From positions 1 to 40,892 of the forward strand of contig JANXSU010000133.1 in assembly GCA_025356545.1 (NCBI GenBank): a stretch of 40,892 nt of DNA, in the 5' to 3' direction. This document shows, one piece after another, positions 1 through 8,174 of the stretch. Positions within the stretch are counted from its first letter, which is position 1; every line of letters begins with the position of its first letter. This stretch comes from Comamonadaceae bacterium (lineage in GTDB: Bacteria > Pseudomonadota > Gammaproteobacteria > Burkholderiales > Burkholderiaceae_C). The translations under genes were made by a program, and so were the position numbers. Under the pieces are notes generated by a model, which ran no database searches, was not told the DNA's origin, and saw only the letters and a list, made by a program, of their open reading frames with translations.

Positions 1-95
1 GGGACAATCCAGACTGTTTTATTGAGAACTTGCGGGACAGACCAAGAATTACGCGCAGCGAATTTTGCTCTGTCCTCAACTGATTGGGATTGTCC
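1..95. repeat. Small element with inverted ends (MITE-like)
   Basis: The window opens with GGGACAATCC (1-10), and GGATTGTCC at 87-95 is its reverse complement over nine bases. Between them lies a complete copy of the palindromic repeat at 29-84. The whole looks like a short non-coding element with terminal inverted repeats, ending four bases before the ATG of the thioesterase at 99. The left end may extend beyond the window. No transposase is present, so mobility is inferred from structure only. Confidence 0.5.
29..84. repeat. Interspersed palindromic repeat, copy 1
   Basis: This 56-bp stretch matches, as its reverse complement, the stretch at 1891-1946 with only a few mismatches, and is partly shared with 3163-3214. 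It is an imperfect palindrome: GGACAGA near the left end pairs with TCTGTCC near the right end, with a GCGC-containing centre. It sits directly upstream of the thioesterase at 99. As RNA it would fold into a hairpin. Confidence 0.8.
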
Positions 96-98
96 TCC

Positions 99-524
99 AT
101 GTTTGAAAATTCATCTCCGCTTCCGGTCAGAACCACCACTCGCCCACCCTCGGACGAAGAGCTGGTGCTCAAGGTCATCCCCATGCCAGCCGACTGCAAT
201 GCCAATGGTGACATTTTTGGCGGCTGGGTCATGGCCCAGGTGGATCTGGCTGGATCGGTGATTCCCGCGCGCTATGTGGACGGGCGCATGGCCACGGTGG
301 CGGTGAACGAATTCATCTTCAAGCAGCCGGTGCGGGTGGGCGATATTTTGTCGTTTTATGCCAAGCTCAGCCGCATTGGCCGCACGTCCATCACGGTCAA
401 AGTTGAAGTCTATGCCGAGCGCTTTCGGGCACAAGGCACGTACATCAAGGTCACAGAAGCCTCGCTCACCTACGTGGCGATTGACGATGCAGGCCAGCCG
501 CGTGAAGTGCCTCGGCGCGCGTGA
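99..524 (+). CDS. Acyl-CoA thioesterase, hotdog fold (YciA-like)
   Basis: Predicted cytoplasmic thioesterase of about 141 residues that hydrolyses acyl-CoA to free acid and CoA. The N-terminal part has NANGDIFGGWVMAQVDLAG, the hotdog helix signature of the YciA/acyl-CoA hydrolase family with the conserved N..GD.FGG.....D pattern. VNEFIFKQPVRVGD and the following strands complete a single hotdog domain. The ATG at 99 is preferred over an in-frame TTG at 84, because 84 lies inside the repeat element. It is the only plus-strand gene and converges on a second, unrelated-looking hotdog thioesterase at 559-1047. The substrate chain length cannot be read from sequence. The family call is firm; physiological role in beta-oxidation is inferred from neighbours. 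Confidence 0.88.
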   Translation: MFENSSPLPVRTTTRPPSDEELVLKVIPMPADCNANGDIFGGWVMAQVDLAGSVIPARYVDGRMATVAVNEFIFKQPVRVGDILSFYAKLSRIGRTSITVKVEVYAERFRAQGTYIKVTEASLTYVAIDDAGQPREVPRRA

Positions 525-540
525 GCCCTTGTCCGTTCGC

Positions 541-563
541 CCTGAGGCTGCGACAGACTCAGG
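541..563. terminator. Weak hairpin between convergent genes
   Basis: CCTGAG (541-546) pairs with CTCAGG (558-563), and the inner CTG/CAG also pairs with one mismatch between. It lies between the two convergent thioesterase genes and overlaps the stop codon of the minus-strand one. There is no T-run on either side, so this is at best a weak terminator or an mRNA end-stabilising hairpin. Confidence 0.3.
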
Positions 564-1047
564 CAACGATGTAGGCGCCCGCGCCAGTGGACAGCAACAG
601 GTCGTCTGCCGCCACCAATTCCATGCGAATGGAAGCCACGCGTGAGCCCAGGCGCATAACCTCGGCGCGAAACTCAAAATACGCTCCAATGCCGGGACGC
701 AGATAGTCAACGCGCAGATCAATCGTGGCGACTCGGGACATGCGGTGAAGCCGCTGCTCCACTGGCTCGTCCATGTGCCGCGCACCGATAGCTGCCATCA
801 CGGCCAAGCCGCCAATCGCATCTAGACCCGCACTGATCACGCCACCATGCAAACGCTTGTGGGTGTAGCTGCCGATCAACTCAGGGCGCATGTCAATGCG
901 CGCTGACACACGCTCGGGATTGAGGCCGGTGACCTTTAACCCAAGCACCTGATTGAAAACAATTTTTTCTTCAAAAATTTGAGTGAGCGCAAGGGTGAAT
1001 TCGGGCTCAAAAACAGGCACAGGGGTAGCCGACCTAGATTTATTCAT
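559..1047 (-). CDS. PaaI/YigI-like hotdog thioesterase
   Basis: Predicted 162-residue hotdog-fold thioesterase. The family signature HGGVISAGLDAIGGLAVM, near residues 68-85, is the HGG....D hotdog motif in which the Asp acts in thioester hydrolysis. Later strands (RVDYLRPGIGAYFEFRAEV) match the PaaI/YigI type. The ATG at 1047 gives the usual length. It is the last gene of the minus-strand beta-oxidation run, 24 bp after the crotonase, so it probably releases acyl groups or clears dead-end acyl-CoA esters. Substrate is unknown. Confidence 0.8.
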   Translation of the reverse strand: MNKSRSATPVPVFEPEFTLALTQIFEEKIVFNQVLGLKVTGLNPERVSARIDMRPELIGSYTHKRLHGGVISAGLDAIGGLAVMAAIGARHMDEPVEQRLHRMSRVATIDLRVDYLRPGIGAYFEFRAEVMRLGSRVASIRMELVAADDLLLSTGAGAYIVA

Positions 1048-1071
1048 ATCAACTTGAAAGGCGCTTGAGCC

Positions 1072-1848
1072 TCAGACCTTAGAGAAATCCGGGCGGCGTT
1101 TCTCCATGAAGGCCGAGAACGCTTCTTTGGCGGCGGGCTCATGCAGCATGCGGGTAAAGCAGGCCCCCTCGTCATTGATTTGCTGCGCCACCAGCGCTGC
1201 TTGTCCTTTTTTCATGAGGCGCTTGGTTTCCATCAAAGAGGCCATGGGCTTGGCCGCGAGCTTGCGCGCTTGCACCTGAGCGTAGTTGGCCGCTTCGGTC
1301 GGTGGCAACACGCGGTTGACCAAGCCCACTTCCAGCGCCGCCTCGGCCATGAAGGGCTCCCCCAACAACAGCGCTTCTGCAGCCCGGTGGTAGCCCAACA
1401 TCTGCGGCAACAGCAAGGTGGAGGCCAGTTCTGGGCAAAGACCCAGGTTAACGAAGGGCAGGGCAAACGCGGCGTTGTCGCCTGCATACACCAGATCGCA
1501 ATGGAGCAACAAAGTGGTTCCGATGCCCACGGCCGGGCCGCACACGGCAGCTATTAAAGGCTTGGGAAAAGCCGACAGAGCGTGCATGAAACGGAATACC
1601 GGCGAGTCTGGCCCGCTTGGAGGGTGATTCAAAAAATCACCCAGATCGTTGCCCGCACTGAAGACTGTCTCGTGCCCTTGAATCAACACCACACGCACTT
1701 CAGCGTCGGTCTGCGCGTTGATCAAGGCGTCCGCCATGGCGGTGTACATGCTTGCAGTGATTGAATTTTTTTTATCCAACCGGTTCAAAGTCAAGGTCAC
1801 GACACCGGCTTCGGTGTGGGTCAGGATGTCGGGATGGGTATCACTCAT
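1072..1848 (-). CDS. Crotonase-family enoyl-CoA isomerase/hydratase
   Basis: Single-domain crotonase of 258 residues. The oxyanion-hole segments are FSAGNDLGDF (about residues 63-72) and CGPAVGIGTT (about 103-112). Classical enoyl-CoA hydratases have a catalytic Glu in a PE motif after the second segment; here the aligned position reads LPFVNLG, without that Glu. A Glu is instead present in GLCPELAST, the position used by delta3,delta2-enoyl-CoA isomerases of the ECI2/PECI type. I therefore favour an isomerase that moves double bonds of unsaturated acyl-CoA, although automatic annotation would say enoyl-CoA hydratase. An AAGGAG ribosome binding site precedes the ATG at 1848. The gene follows the thiolase across a 101-bp gap holding a palindromic repeat. 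Confidence 0.85.
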   Translation of the reverse strand: MSDTHPDILTHTEAGVVTLTLNRLDKKNSITASMYTAMADALINAQTDAEVRVVLIQGHETVFSAGNDLGDFLNHPPSGPDSPVFRFMHALSAFPKPLIAAVCGPAVGIGTTLLLHCDLVYAGDNAAFALPFVNLGLCPELASTLLLPQMLGYHRAAEALLLGEPFMAEAALEVGLVNRVLPPTEAANYAQVQARKLAAKPMASLMETKRLMKKGQAALVAQQINDEGACFTRMLHEPAAKEAFSAFMEKRRPDFSKV

Positions 1849-1890
1849 GTGGAGGCTCCTTGTTGTTGTGATTATCGTGCCGCATTTCTA

Positions 1891-1946
1891 ATCAGTTGAG
1901 GACAGAGCAAAGTTCGCTGCGCGTAACTCTTGGTCTGTCCCACAAG
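1891..1946. repeat. Interspersed palindromic repeat, copy 2
   Basis: Inverted copy of the 29-84 repeat with about four mismatches over 56 bp; arms are GGACAGA and TCTGTCC. It fills most of the gap between thiolase and crotonase and ends just before the thiolase stop codon at 1950-1952. In the minus-strand transcript it would form a hairpin between the two reading frames. Confidence 0.85.
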
Positions 1947-1949
1947 GCT

Positions 1950-3146
1950 TCAGATTCGCTCAAAAATACCTGCCGCCCCCTGCCCCATACCAACGCACAT
2001 GGTGATCATGCCGTACTTCAGGTTTTTACGACGTAAAGCATGAATCACAGTGGCTGCGCGGATAGCACCGGTGGCCCCCAGCGGGTGGCCCAGCGCAATG
2101 GCACCGCCCATGGGGTTGACCTTGGTGGGATCCAGCCCCAGCGTGTTGATAACAGCCAGCGACTGGGCGGCAAAGGCCTCGTTCAATTCAAACCAGTCGA
2201 TGTCGTTCTGCTTGAGCCCTGCGTACCGCAAAGCAGCCGGAATGGCCTCGATCGGGCCAATCCCCATGATGTGTGGCGGCACGCCCTTGCTGGCAAAGCT
2301 GACAAAGCGCGCCAGCGGTGTCAGGCCGAAGCGCTTCACCGCTGACTCGCTGGCCAAAATCAAAGCCCCTGCGCCGTCCGAGGTCTGCGAGCTGTTGCCC
2401 GCCGTGACCGAACCGCGCGCCGAGAACACGGTTTTAAGTTGGCTCAGGCCTTGCACGGTGGTGTCAGGGCGAGGCCCTTCGTCCAGGCTCACCACGTGGG
2501 TCTTGCTGATGACTTCCCCGGTGGCCAGATTCGGCGTGCGGTCTGTCACCTCCACCGGCGTGATTTCATCGCTGAACTCGCCCGCCTGCATGGCGGCCAG
2601 CGCCTTCATGTGCGAGGCGTAGGCAAACACGTCTTGCGCCTCGCGTGAGATCTTCCACTGCGTGGCCACTTTCTCGGCCGTCAAGCCCATGCCGTAAGCA
2701 ATGCCAATGTTGTCGTCATTCAAATACATGGCAGGTGAGAGTGAAGGCGTGTTGCCCATCATCGGCACCATGCTCATGCTCTCGGTGCCCGCCGCAATCA
2801 TCACATCAGCCTCGCCAACACGAATGCGGTCTGCCGCCATCTGAATTGCACTCAAACCCGAGGCACAAAACCGATTGACAGTAATGCCCCCCACGCTGGT
2901 GGGCAAACCCGCCAGCACCCCACTGATGCGTGCCACATTCAGGCCTTGCGGGCCTTCGGGAATGGCACAGCCACAGATGATGTCTTCAATCGCCTGCGGA
3001 TCTAGCGTAGGCACCTGACTCAAGGCCGACTGCAAGGCCTTTACCAGCAATTCGTCGGGCCGCATATTCCTGAAGAATCCCCGCTGCGAACGCCCGATAG
3101 GGGTGCGCGTGGCGGCCACGATGTAAGCGTCTTGAACTTGTTTCAT
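1950..3146 (-). CDS. fadA: Acetyl-CoA C-acyltransferase (3-ketoacyl-CoA thiolase)
   Basis: Thiolase of 398 residues, the usual family length. It catalyses CoA-dependent cleavage of 3-ketoacyl-CoA, the last beta-oxidation step. All catalytic elements are visible: nucleophile Cys94 in NRFCASGLSAI, NEAFAAQ, His354 in GHPLGATGA, and Cys384 in CVGMGQGAAG. It lies downstream of the fused FadN-type enzyme, as in the fadN-fadA-fadE set known from Bacillus, and presumably forms the trifunctional complex with it. The gap to fadN contains a third repeat copy. The symbol refers to the family; acyl-chain preference is unknown. Confidence 0.93.
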   Translation of the reverse strand: MKQVQDAYIVAATRTPIGRSQRGFFRNMRPDELLVKALQSALSQVPTLDPQAIEDIICGCAIPEGPQGLNVARISGVLAGLPTSVGGITVNRFCASGLSAIQMAADRIRVGEADVMIAAGTESMSMVPMMGNTPSLSPAMYLNDDNIGIAYGMGLTAEKVATQWKISREAQDVFAYASHMKALAAMQAGEFSDEITPVEVTDRTPNLATGEVISKTHVVSLDEGPRPDTTVQGLSQLKTVFSARGSVTAGNSSQTSDGAGALILASESAVKRFGLTPLARFVSFASKGVPPHIMGIGPIEAIPAALRYAGLKQNDIDWFELNEAFAAQSLAVINTLGLDPTKVNPMGGAIALGHPLGATGAIRAATVIHALRRKNLKYGMITMCVGMGQGAAGIFERI

Positions 3147-3162
3147 ACCAACCTCTTATTTG

Positions 3163-3214
3163 ATCAGTTGGGGACAGAGCAAATTTGCGTTGCAAATCTT
3201 GATCGGTCCCACAA
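3163..3214. repeat. Interspersed palindromic repeat, copy 3 (diverged)
   Basis: It begins ATCAGTTGGGGACAGAGC in the same orientation as copy 2 and ends with GGTCCCACAA. The centre differs and holds GCAAATTTGC, itself a palindrome. The outer arms are conserved with the other two copies while the core has diverged, which suggests selection on, or spread of, the arms. It fills the gap between fadN and the thiolase. Confidence 0.72.
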
Positions 3215-3219
3215 AGTTA

Positions 3220-5631
3220 TTAATTTCGCACCGGCTTGCCCGTACTCATCATGCCCATGACGCGCTCTTGTGTTTTGGGGTGGGTCAGCAGCGAGCAAAA
3301 GACTTGGCGCTCAAGCGTCATCAAATACGACTCACTCACCAGACTGCCTGTATCCACATCGCCGCCGCACACCACATGGGCAATCAGACTGGCGATATGA
3401 AAGTCGTGCGCGCTGATGAAGCCACCGTCGCGCAGGTTGACGAGTTGCCCTTTGATGGTGGCCACGCCGCTGCGCCCAGCCACCGGAAACAGGCGCTGGT
3501 GCGGTGCACGGTAGCCCGACTGGGCCATCGCCCTGGCTTGATTGAGGGCCACAAACAGCAGTTCGTCGATGTGCGGCACGATCACGTCGCTGTCCAACAA
3601 ATAGCCAAGCTTGCGCGACTCGATGGCGCTGGTACCGACCTTGGCCATCGCCGCTGCGGTGAAGCCCTCGGTGAGGAAGGGCAAGATGTCTTTGCCAGTG
3701 GAGTTTGCTGCATTTTCTGCGGCACGCCGTGCGATGTAAGTCAAACCGCCCGCACCGGGCACCAGGCCTACACCGACTTCGACCAGCCCGATGTAACTCT
3801 CCATCGCCACCACGCGCTTGGCGCAGTACACCGCCAGCTCACAGCCGCCACCCAGCGCAAGACCGCGCACCGCCGACACCGTGGGTACGCTGGCATAGCG
3901 CAGGCGCAGCATGAGCTGTTGCAAGGCCAGCTCCATGTCGTTAATCATGGCCGCGCCGCCTTGCATAAAGACCGGCAGCATGGCTTGCAAATCCGCCCCC
4001 GCAGAGAACATGTCATCTGGCGACCAGATCACCAGACCTGCGTGTTCTTTTTCAGCCAGGTCGATGGCCCGCGTGAGCCCCTCAGTCACTGCAGGGCTGA
4101 TGGCGTGCATCTTGGTTTTGATGCTGGCGATCAGCACGCTGTCAGTCCCAGCGTCGTCCAACACCCACAGGCGAATGGCCTCGTCTTCATGCACGGTCTG
4201 GCCTGCGGACTGGGCGAGTGTGGCGCCAGAACCGATCACGCTTTGCGGAAAATGCTGCCGTGCATGAACCGGCAAGCGGTGTTGTGGCACAAACTGAGCG
4301 GCCACAGGGCTCCATGAGCCTTGCGGTGTGTGCACCCCACCAGCGTCGGCGACAGGTCCAGTAAACACCCAATCGGGTAACGGCGCTTTGCACAGCGCAC
4401 GTCCCGCATCAATATCCTCTTGCACCATGCGGGCCACATCCAGCCAGCCCGCGTCTTGCCAGAGCTCAAACGGGCCTTGGCGCATACCAAAGCCCCAGCG
4501 CATGGCGTAGTCCACGTCACGCGCGGTCTCGGCAATGGTTGCCAGATGGACGGCGGCATAGTGAAAGCTATTGCGCAAAGTTGCCCATAGGAATTGGCCC
4601 TGAGCGTTCTCGCTATTGCGCAACAGCTTCAGACGCTCAGCCGCCGGTTTTTTCAAGATGCGGGTGAAGATGTCGTCGGCCTTTTGCCCAGCGGGCACGT
4701 AGTCGCCGCTGGGCACATCAAAACGCAGGATATCGCGCCCGATTTTCTTGAAAAAACCAGCCTTGCTTTTTTGCCCCAGGTTGCCGAGTTCAATCAACGT
4801 TTTGAGAACAGCGGGTGTGGCAAAGCTCTCATAAAAGGGGTCAGTCTGAGCGCTCAAAGTGTCCTGCAAAGTCTTGATGACGTGCGCCATGGTGTCCAGC
4901 CCGACCACATCGGCCGTGCGGAAAGTACCCGAGCTGGCCCGCCCCAGCTTCTTGCCAGTGAGGTCGTCCACCACGCCATACGTCAGCCCGTAGTTCTCCG
5001 CCTCCTTCATGGTGGCCAACATGCCCGCAATGCCGATGCGGTTGGCAATGAAGTTGGGCGTGTCCATTGCCCGCACCACGCTCTTGCCCAGAGCGCTGGT
5101 GACAAACGTCTCCAGATCGTCCAGCACTTGCGGCTGAGTGGTGGGCGTGTTGATGATCTCCACCAGCGCCATGTAGCGCGGTGGGTTGAAGAAATGGATG
5201 CCGCAAAAACGCGGCTTGATTTCCTCCGGCAAAGCTGCGCTCAATTGCGTGATGGACAAACCCGAGGTGTTGGACGCGAGCAGGGCGTGCGGGGCCACGA
5301 AGGGCGCAATTTTCTTGTAAAGATCAAGCTTCCAGTCCATGCGCTCAGCGATGGCCTCGATGATGAGGTCGCAGTCGCGCAACTGCTCCATATGCTCTTC
5401 GTAATTGGCCTGGCCAATCAGTGCGGCGTCTTCGGGCACACCCAGCGGGGCGGGACTGAGTTTTTTCAAGCCCTCGATGGCTTTGCTGACGATACCGTTT
5501 TTGGGCCCCTCTTTGGCGGGCAGGTCGAACAAGATGACGGGCACCCCGACATTGACCAGATGCGCCGCGATCTGCGCGCCCATGACACCTGCGCCCAGGA
5601 CAGCGACTTTTTTAACTTGATATTTCGTCAT
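3220..5631 (-). CDS. fadN: 3-hydroxyacyl-CoA dehydrogenase / enoyl-CoA hydratase, FadN type
   Basis: Bifunctional beta-oxidation enzyme of about 803 residues. The order is dehydrogenase first: an NAD-binding GAGVMGAQIAAH motif near residue 13, the dehydrogenase segment ASNTSGLSITQL, and the C-terminal dehydrogenase domain at roughly 190-460. The crotonase domain is at the C-terminus (about 490-700), with VRGLALGGGCELAVY as oxyanion hole and a catalytic-type Glu in GLVEVGVGLVPGAGG. This is the reverse of E. coli FadB (crotonase first) and matches Bacillus FadN. The ATG at 5631 is preferred over an in-frame TTG at 5637, since GAAGGA lies seven bases upstream of it. It follows the acyl-CoA dehydrogenase by 10 bp. 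Confidence 0.93.
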   Translation of the reverse strand: MTKYQVKKVAVLGAGVMGAQIAAHLVNVGVPVILFDLPAKEGPKNGIVSKAIEGLKKLSPAPLGVPEDAALIGQANYEEHMEQLRDCDLIIEAIAERMDWKLDLYKKIAPFVAPHALLASNTSGLSITQLSAALPEEIKPRFCGIHFFNPPRYMALVEIINTPTTQPQVLDDLETFVTSALGKSVVRAMDTPNFIANRIGIAGMLATMKEAENYGLTYGVVDDLTGKKLGRASSGTFRTADVVGLDTMAHVIKTLQDTLSAQTDPFYESFATPAVLKTLIELGNLGQKSKAGFFKKIGRDILRFDVPSGDYVPAGQKADDIFTRILKKPAAERLKLLRNSENAQGQFLWATLRNSFHYAAVHLATIAETARDVDYAMRWGFGMRQGPFELWQDAGWLDVARMVQEDIDAGRALCKAPLPDWVFTGPVADAGGVHTPQGSWSPVAAQFVPQHRLPVHARQHFPQSVIGSGATLAQSAGQTVHEDEAIRLWVLDDAGTDSVLIASIKTKMHAISPAVTEGLTRAIDLAEKEHAGLVIWSPDDMFSAGADLQAMLPVFMQGGAAMINDMELALQQLMLRLRYASVPTVSAVRGLALGGGCELAVYCAKRVVAMESYIGLVEVGVGLVPGAGGLTYIARRAAENAANSTGKDILPFLTEGFTAAAMAKVGTSAIESRKLGYLLDSDVIVPHIDELLFVALNQARAMAQSGYRAPHQRLFPVAGRSGVATIKGQLVNLRDGGFISAHDFHIASLIAHVVCGGDVDTGSLVSESYLMTLERQVFCSLLTHPKTQERVMGMMSTGKPVRN

Positions 5632-5641
5632 GTTCAATCCT

Positions 5642-7438
5642 TCAGGCCAAAGCCAGATCCGTGTCCATCAACACCTTGGCACCCGCACGTGCAGTGCGCG
5701 TCAACATGGCGGTCTCGGGCAAGAGTTTGGCGAAATAAAAGCGGGCGGTTTGCAACTTGGCGGGGTAGAAGGGATCAGGATTGCCTGCTGCTATTTCACG
5801 CAAGGCCACTTTCGCCATGCGGGCAAAAAAGTAGGAAAACACCAAGTGACCCGCCACTCGCAAATAGTCCACCGCCGCTGCGCCCACTTCGTCCGGGTTT
5901 TGCATGCCTTTAAAGCCGATCTCGGTGGTGAACTTGGTCATCTGCTCACCCAGCGTTGCCAGCGGGCCAATGAACTCGGCCATCTTCTCGTTCACACCTT
6001 CTTCTTCCACCAACGCCGCGATGAGTTTGCCAAATTTCTTGAGCGAAGCCCCCCCATTGCCCAGCACCTTGCGCCCCAGTAAATCGAGCGACTGGATGGT
6101 GTTGGTGCCTTCGTAAATCATGTTGATCCGGGCATCGCGCACATGCTGCTCCATGCCCCATTCCTTGATGTAACCGTGGCCGCCGAATACTTGCTGGCAC
6201 ATCGTCGTCGCTTGATAGCCGTTGTCGGTTAAAAACGCTTTGACGATGGGCGTCAACAACGCCAGCATTTCAGCACTGTCACTGCGCACTTTTTCATCCG
6301 GGTGGTTCAACTCCTTGTCCAGCAACAGGGTGCAGTAACAGGCCAGTGCGCGGCCGCCTTCGGCATAGGCTTTGGCGGTCAGCAGCATTTTGCGCACATC
6401 AGGGTGCACGATGATGGGGTCTGCTGGTTTGTCTTTGGCTTTGACGCCTGAAAGCGAGCGCATCTGCAAGCGATCTTTGGCATACGCCAGTGCGTTTTGA
6501 TAGGCGACTTCAGTCAGGCCAAGCGACTGGTTGCCCACCCCGAGTCGGGCGGCATTCATCATCACGAACATGGCGGGCAGGCCCTTGTTGGGTTGGCCCA
6601 CCAGAGTGCCCACCGCCTCATCCAGCACCATTTGGCAAGTGGAGTTGGCGTGGATGCCCATCTTGTGTTCCAGGCCCGCACAGTAAATGCCGTTGCGGCT
6701 GCTCAAGGAGCCATCAGCATTGACATTGAACTTGGGCACAGCAAACAGGCTGATGCCCTTGTTACCAGGCGGCGCATCGGGCAGACGCGCCAGCACCAGG
6801 TGCACGATGTTGGAGGCCAGGTCATGTTCACCCGCGCTGATGAAAATTTTGGCCCCGGTGAGTTTGTAGCTGCCGTCTGCCTGTGGCTCGGCCTTGGTAC
6901 GCAGCAGGCCCAGGTCGGTGCCGCAGTGCGGTTCGGTCAGGCACATCGAGCCTGTCCACTCGCCACTCACCATCTTGGGCAGGTAGGTTGATTTTTGAGC
7001 GTCGGTACCGTGCGCGTGCAAACACTCGTAGGCCCCGTGGCTCAGACCGGGGTACATGGTCCAGGCCTGGTTGGCTGAATTCAGCATTTCGTAAAAACAC
7101 TGATTCACCACAAAGGGCAGGCCTTGGCCACCGTAAGCCGGATCGCAACTCAGCGCGGCCCAGCCGCCTTGCACGTACTGGGCGTAAGCTTCTTTGAAGC
7201 CCTTGGGGGCGGTGACTTCATGCGTGGCTTGGTCCAGCTTGCAACCCTCGGTGTCGCCGCTGATGTTGAGCGGAAAGGTCACCTCAGTCGCGAACTTGCC
7301 GCCTTCTTCCAACACGGCATTGATCGTGTCAACGTCAATGTCAGCATGCTTAGGCAGCGCCTTGAGTTCATCGCTGACTTTGAGTACTTCGTGCATGACG
7401 AATTGCATGTCACGCAGGGGCGGGGTGTAGATGGGCAT
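5642..7438 (-). CDS. Acyl-CoA dehydrogenase, long C-terminal-extension class
   Basis: FAD-dependent acyl-CoA dehydrogenase of 598 residues, longer than the ~380-residue short-chain enzymes and typical of the ~600-residue class with an extra C-terminal domain. Visible features are the flavin/substrate-binding segment CLTEPHCGTDLGLL, GAKIFISAGEHD, and the QVFGGHGYIKEWGMEQ and IYEGTNTIQ region; the Glu of YEGTN is the usual catalytic base position. The reading frame is open 80 codons further upstream, but that part lies inside the TetR gene. The ATG at 7438 has a good AAGGAG ribosome binding site and conserved MPIYTPPLRDM start. It lies four bases after the regulator and performs the first beta-oxidation step. 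Confidence 0.94.
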   Translation of the reverse strand: MPIYTPPLRDMQFVMHEVLKVSDELKALPKHADIDVDTINAVLEEGGKFATEVTFPLNISGDTEGCKLDQATHEVTAPKGFKEAYAQYVQGGWAALSCDPAYGGQGLPFVVNQCFYEMLNSANQAWTMYPGLSHGAYECLHAHGTDAQKSTYLPKMVSGEWTGSMCLTEPHCGTDLGLLRTKAEPQADGSYKLTGAKIFISAGEHDLASNIVHLVLARLPDAPPGNKGISLFAVPKFNVNADGSLSSRNGIYCAGLEHKMGIHANSTCQMVLDEAVGTLVGQPNKGLPAMFVMMNAARLGVGNQSLGLTEVAYQNALAYAKDRLQMRSLSGVKAKDKPADPIIVHPDVRKMLLTAKAYAEGGRALACYCTLLLDKELNHPDEKVRSDSAEMLALLTPIVKAFLTDNGYQATTMCQQVFGGHGYIKEWGMEQHVRDARINMIYEGTNTIQSLDLLGRKVLGNGGASLKKFGKLIAALVEEEGVNEKMAEFIGPLATLGEQMTKFTTEIGFKGMQNPDEVGAAAVDYLRVAGHLVFSYFFARMAKVALREIAAGNPDPFYPAKLQTARFYFAKLLPETAMLTRTARAGAKVLMDTDLALA

Positions 7439-7442
7439 GAAC

Positions 7443-8150
7443 TTACTCCTTGATATTTTTGACGGACTTGCGGGTTTTGGGGGTTTGGGAACTGGGGCGA
7501 ACGTTACGGGACAACATGTGATCGAAACCGAGTTGAGCGCGCCCAACAGCGCCCGGGGTTTTGAGGAACCGGGCTTCGAAATGAATCGCCAGGATGAGGC
7601 CATGGATTTCAAAAACAATCTGATGCTCATCGGCATCGGCAGAAAGTTCACCGGTCTCTTTGGCCTGGGACACCGCACGACGCACGGCAGCTAACCAGGT
7701 TTGCACTGCGCTGACCAGTGCATCACGCACCGGACCCGGACGGTCATCAAACTCCACCGAACCGCTGATGAAAATGCACCCCGACTGGATCTCAATCGCG
7801 ACGCGCTTCATCCAGTGGGCAAACAAGGCACGAATGCGTGCCAAACCTCGGGATGCTTGCATGGCGGGGTAAAAAATCTCCTGCTCGAAGCGATGAAAAT
7901 ACTCACGAACCACGGAAATCTGCAACTCTTCGCGCGAACCGAAATGTGCGAACACGCCGGACTTGCTCATGCGCATGACTTCCGCCACCGCGCCAATGCT
8001 CAAACCCTCCAGCCCGATTTGTGTGGCCAAACCGAGTGCGGCATCCACAATGGCCAACTTGGTCTGCTGCCCTTTTTGCAAAGCGCGGCCTTCGGTCGCA
8101 GCAGCGACCGAAGCTCGGACTTTCTTGGCAGTGAGGGCGTGAACAAACAT
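7443..8150 (-). CDS. TetR-family transcriptional regulator of the beta-oxidation run
   Basis: Predicted 235-residue one-component repressor. The N-terminal helix-turn-helix is seen at GLSIGAVAEVMRMSKSGVFA (about residues 49-68) followed by HFGSREELQ, the TetR_N signature. The C-terminal ligand domain is not recognisable by eye. It is the first gene of the fad run and ends four bases before the acyl-CoA dehydrogenase start, so it is almost certainly cotranscribed. A near-palindrome at 8175-8198, 25 bp before its start codon, is a likely self-binding site. The simplest model, inferred, is acyl-CoA-responsive autorepression. Confidence 0.87.
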   Translation of the reverse strand: MFVHALTAKKVRASVAAATEGRALQKGQQTKLAIVDAALGLATQIGLEGLSIGAVAEVMRMSKSGVFAHFGSREELQISVVREYFHRFEQEIFYPAMQASRGLARIRALFAHWMKRVAIEIQSGCIFISGSVEFDDRPGPVRDALVSAVQTWLAAVRRAVSQAKETGELSADADEHQIVFEIHGLILAIHFEARFLKTPGAVGRAQLGFDHMLSRNVRPSSQTPKTRKSVKNIKE

Positions 8151-8174
8151 GCGGTGGACGGCTCAGACGAGCAT

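Noticed and set aside
3160-5913. Long plus-strand open frames (385 and 439 codons) opposite the fadN gene
   Set aside because: They are antisense to a clearly conserved enzyme, show no family motif and have the composition expected of the opposite strand of GC-rich coding DNA.
7439-7678. Upstream extension of the acyl-CoA dehydrogenase by 80 codons
   Set aside because: The stretch is inside the TetR gene in another frame, and the ATG at 7438 has a strong ribosome binding site and the conserved N-terminus.
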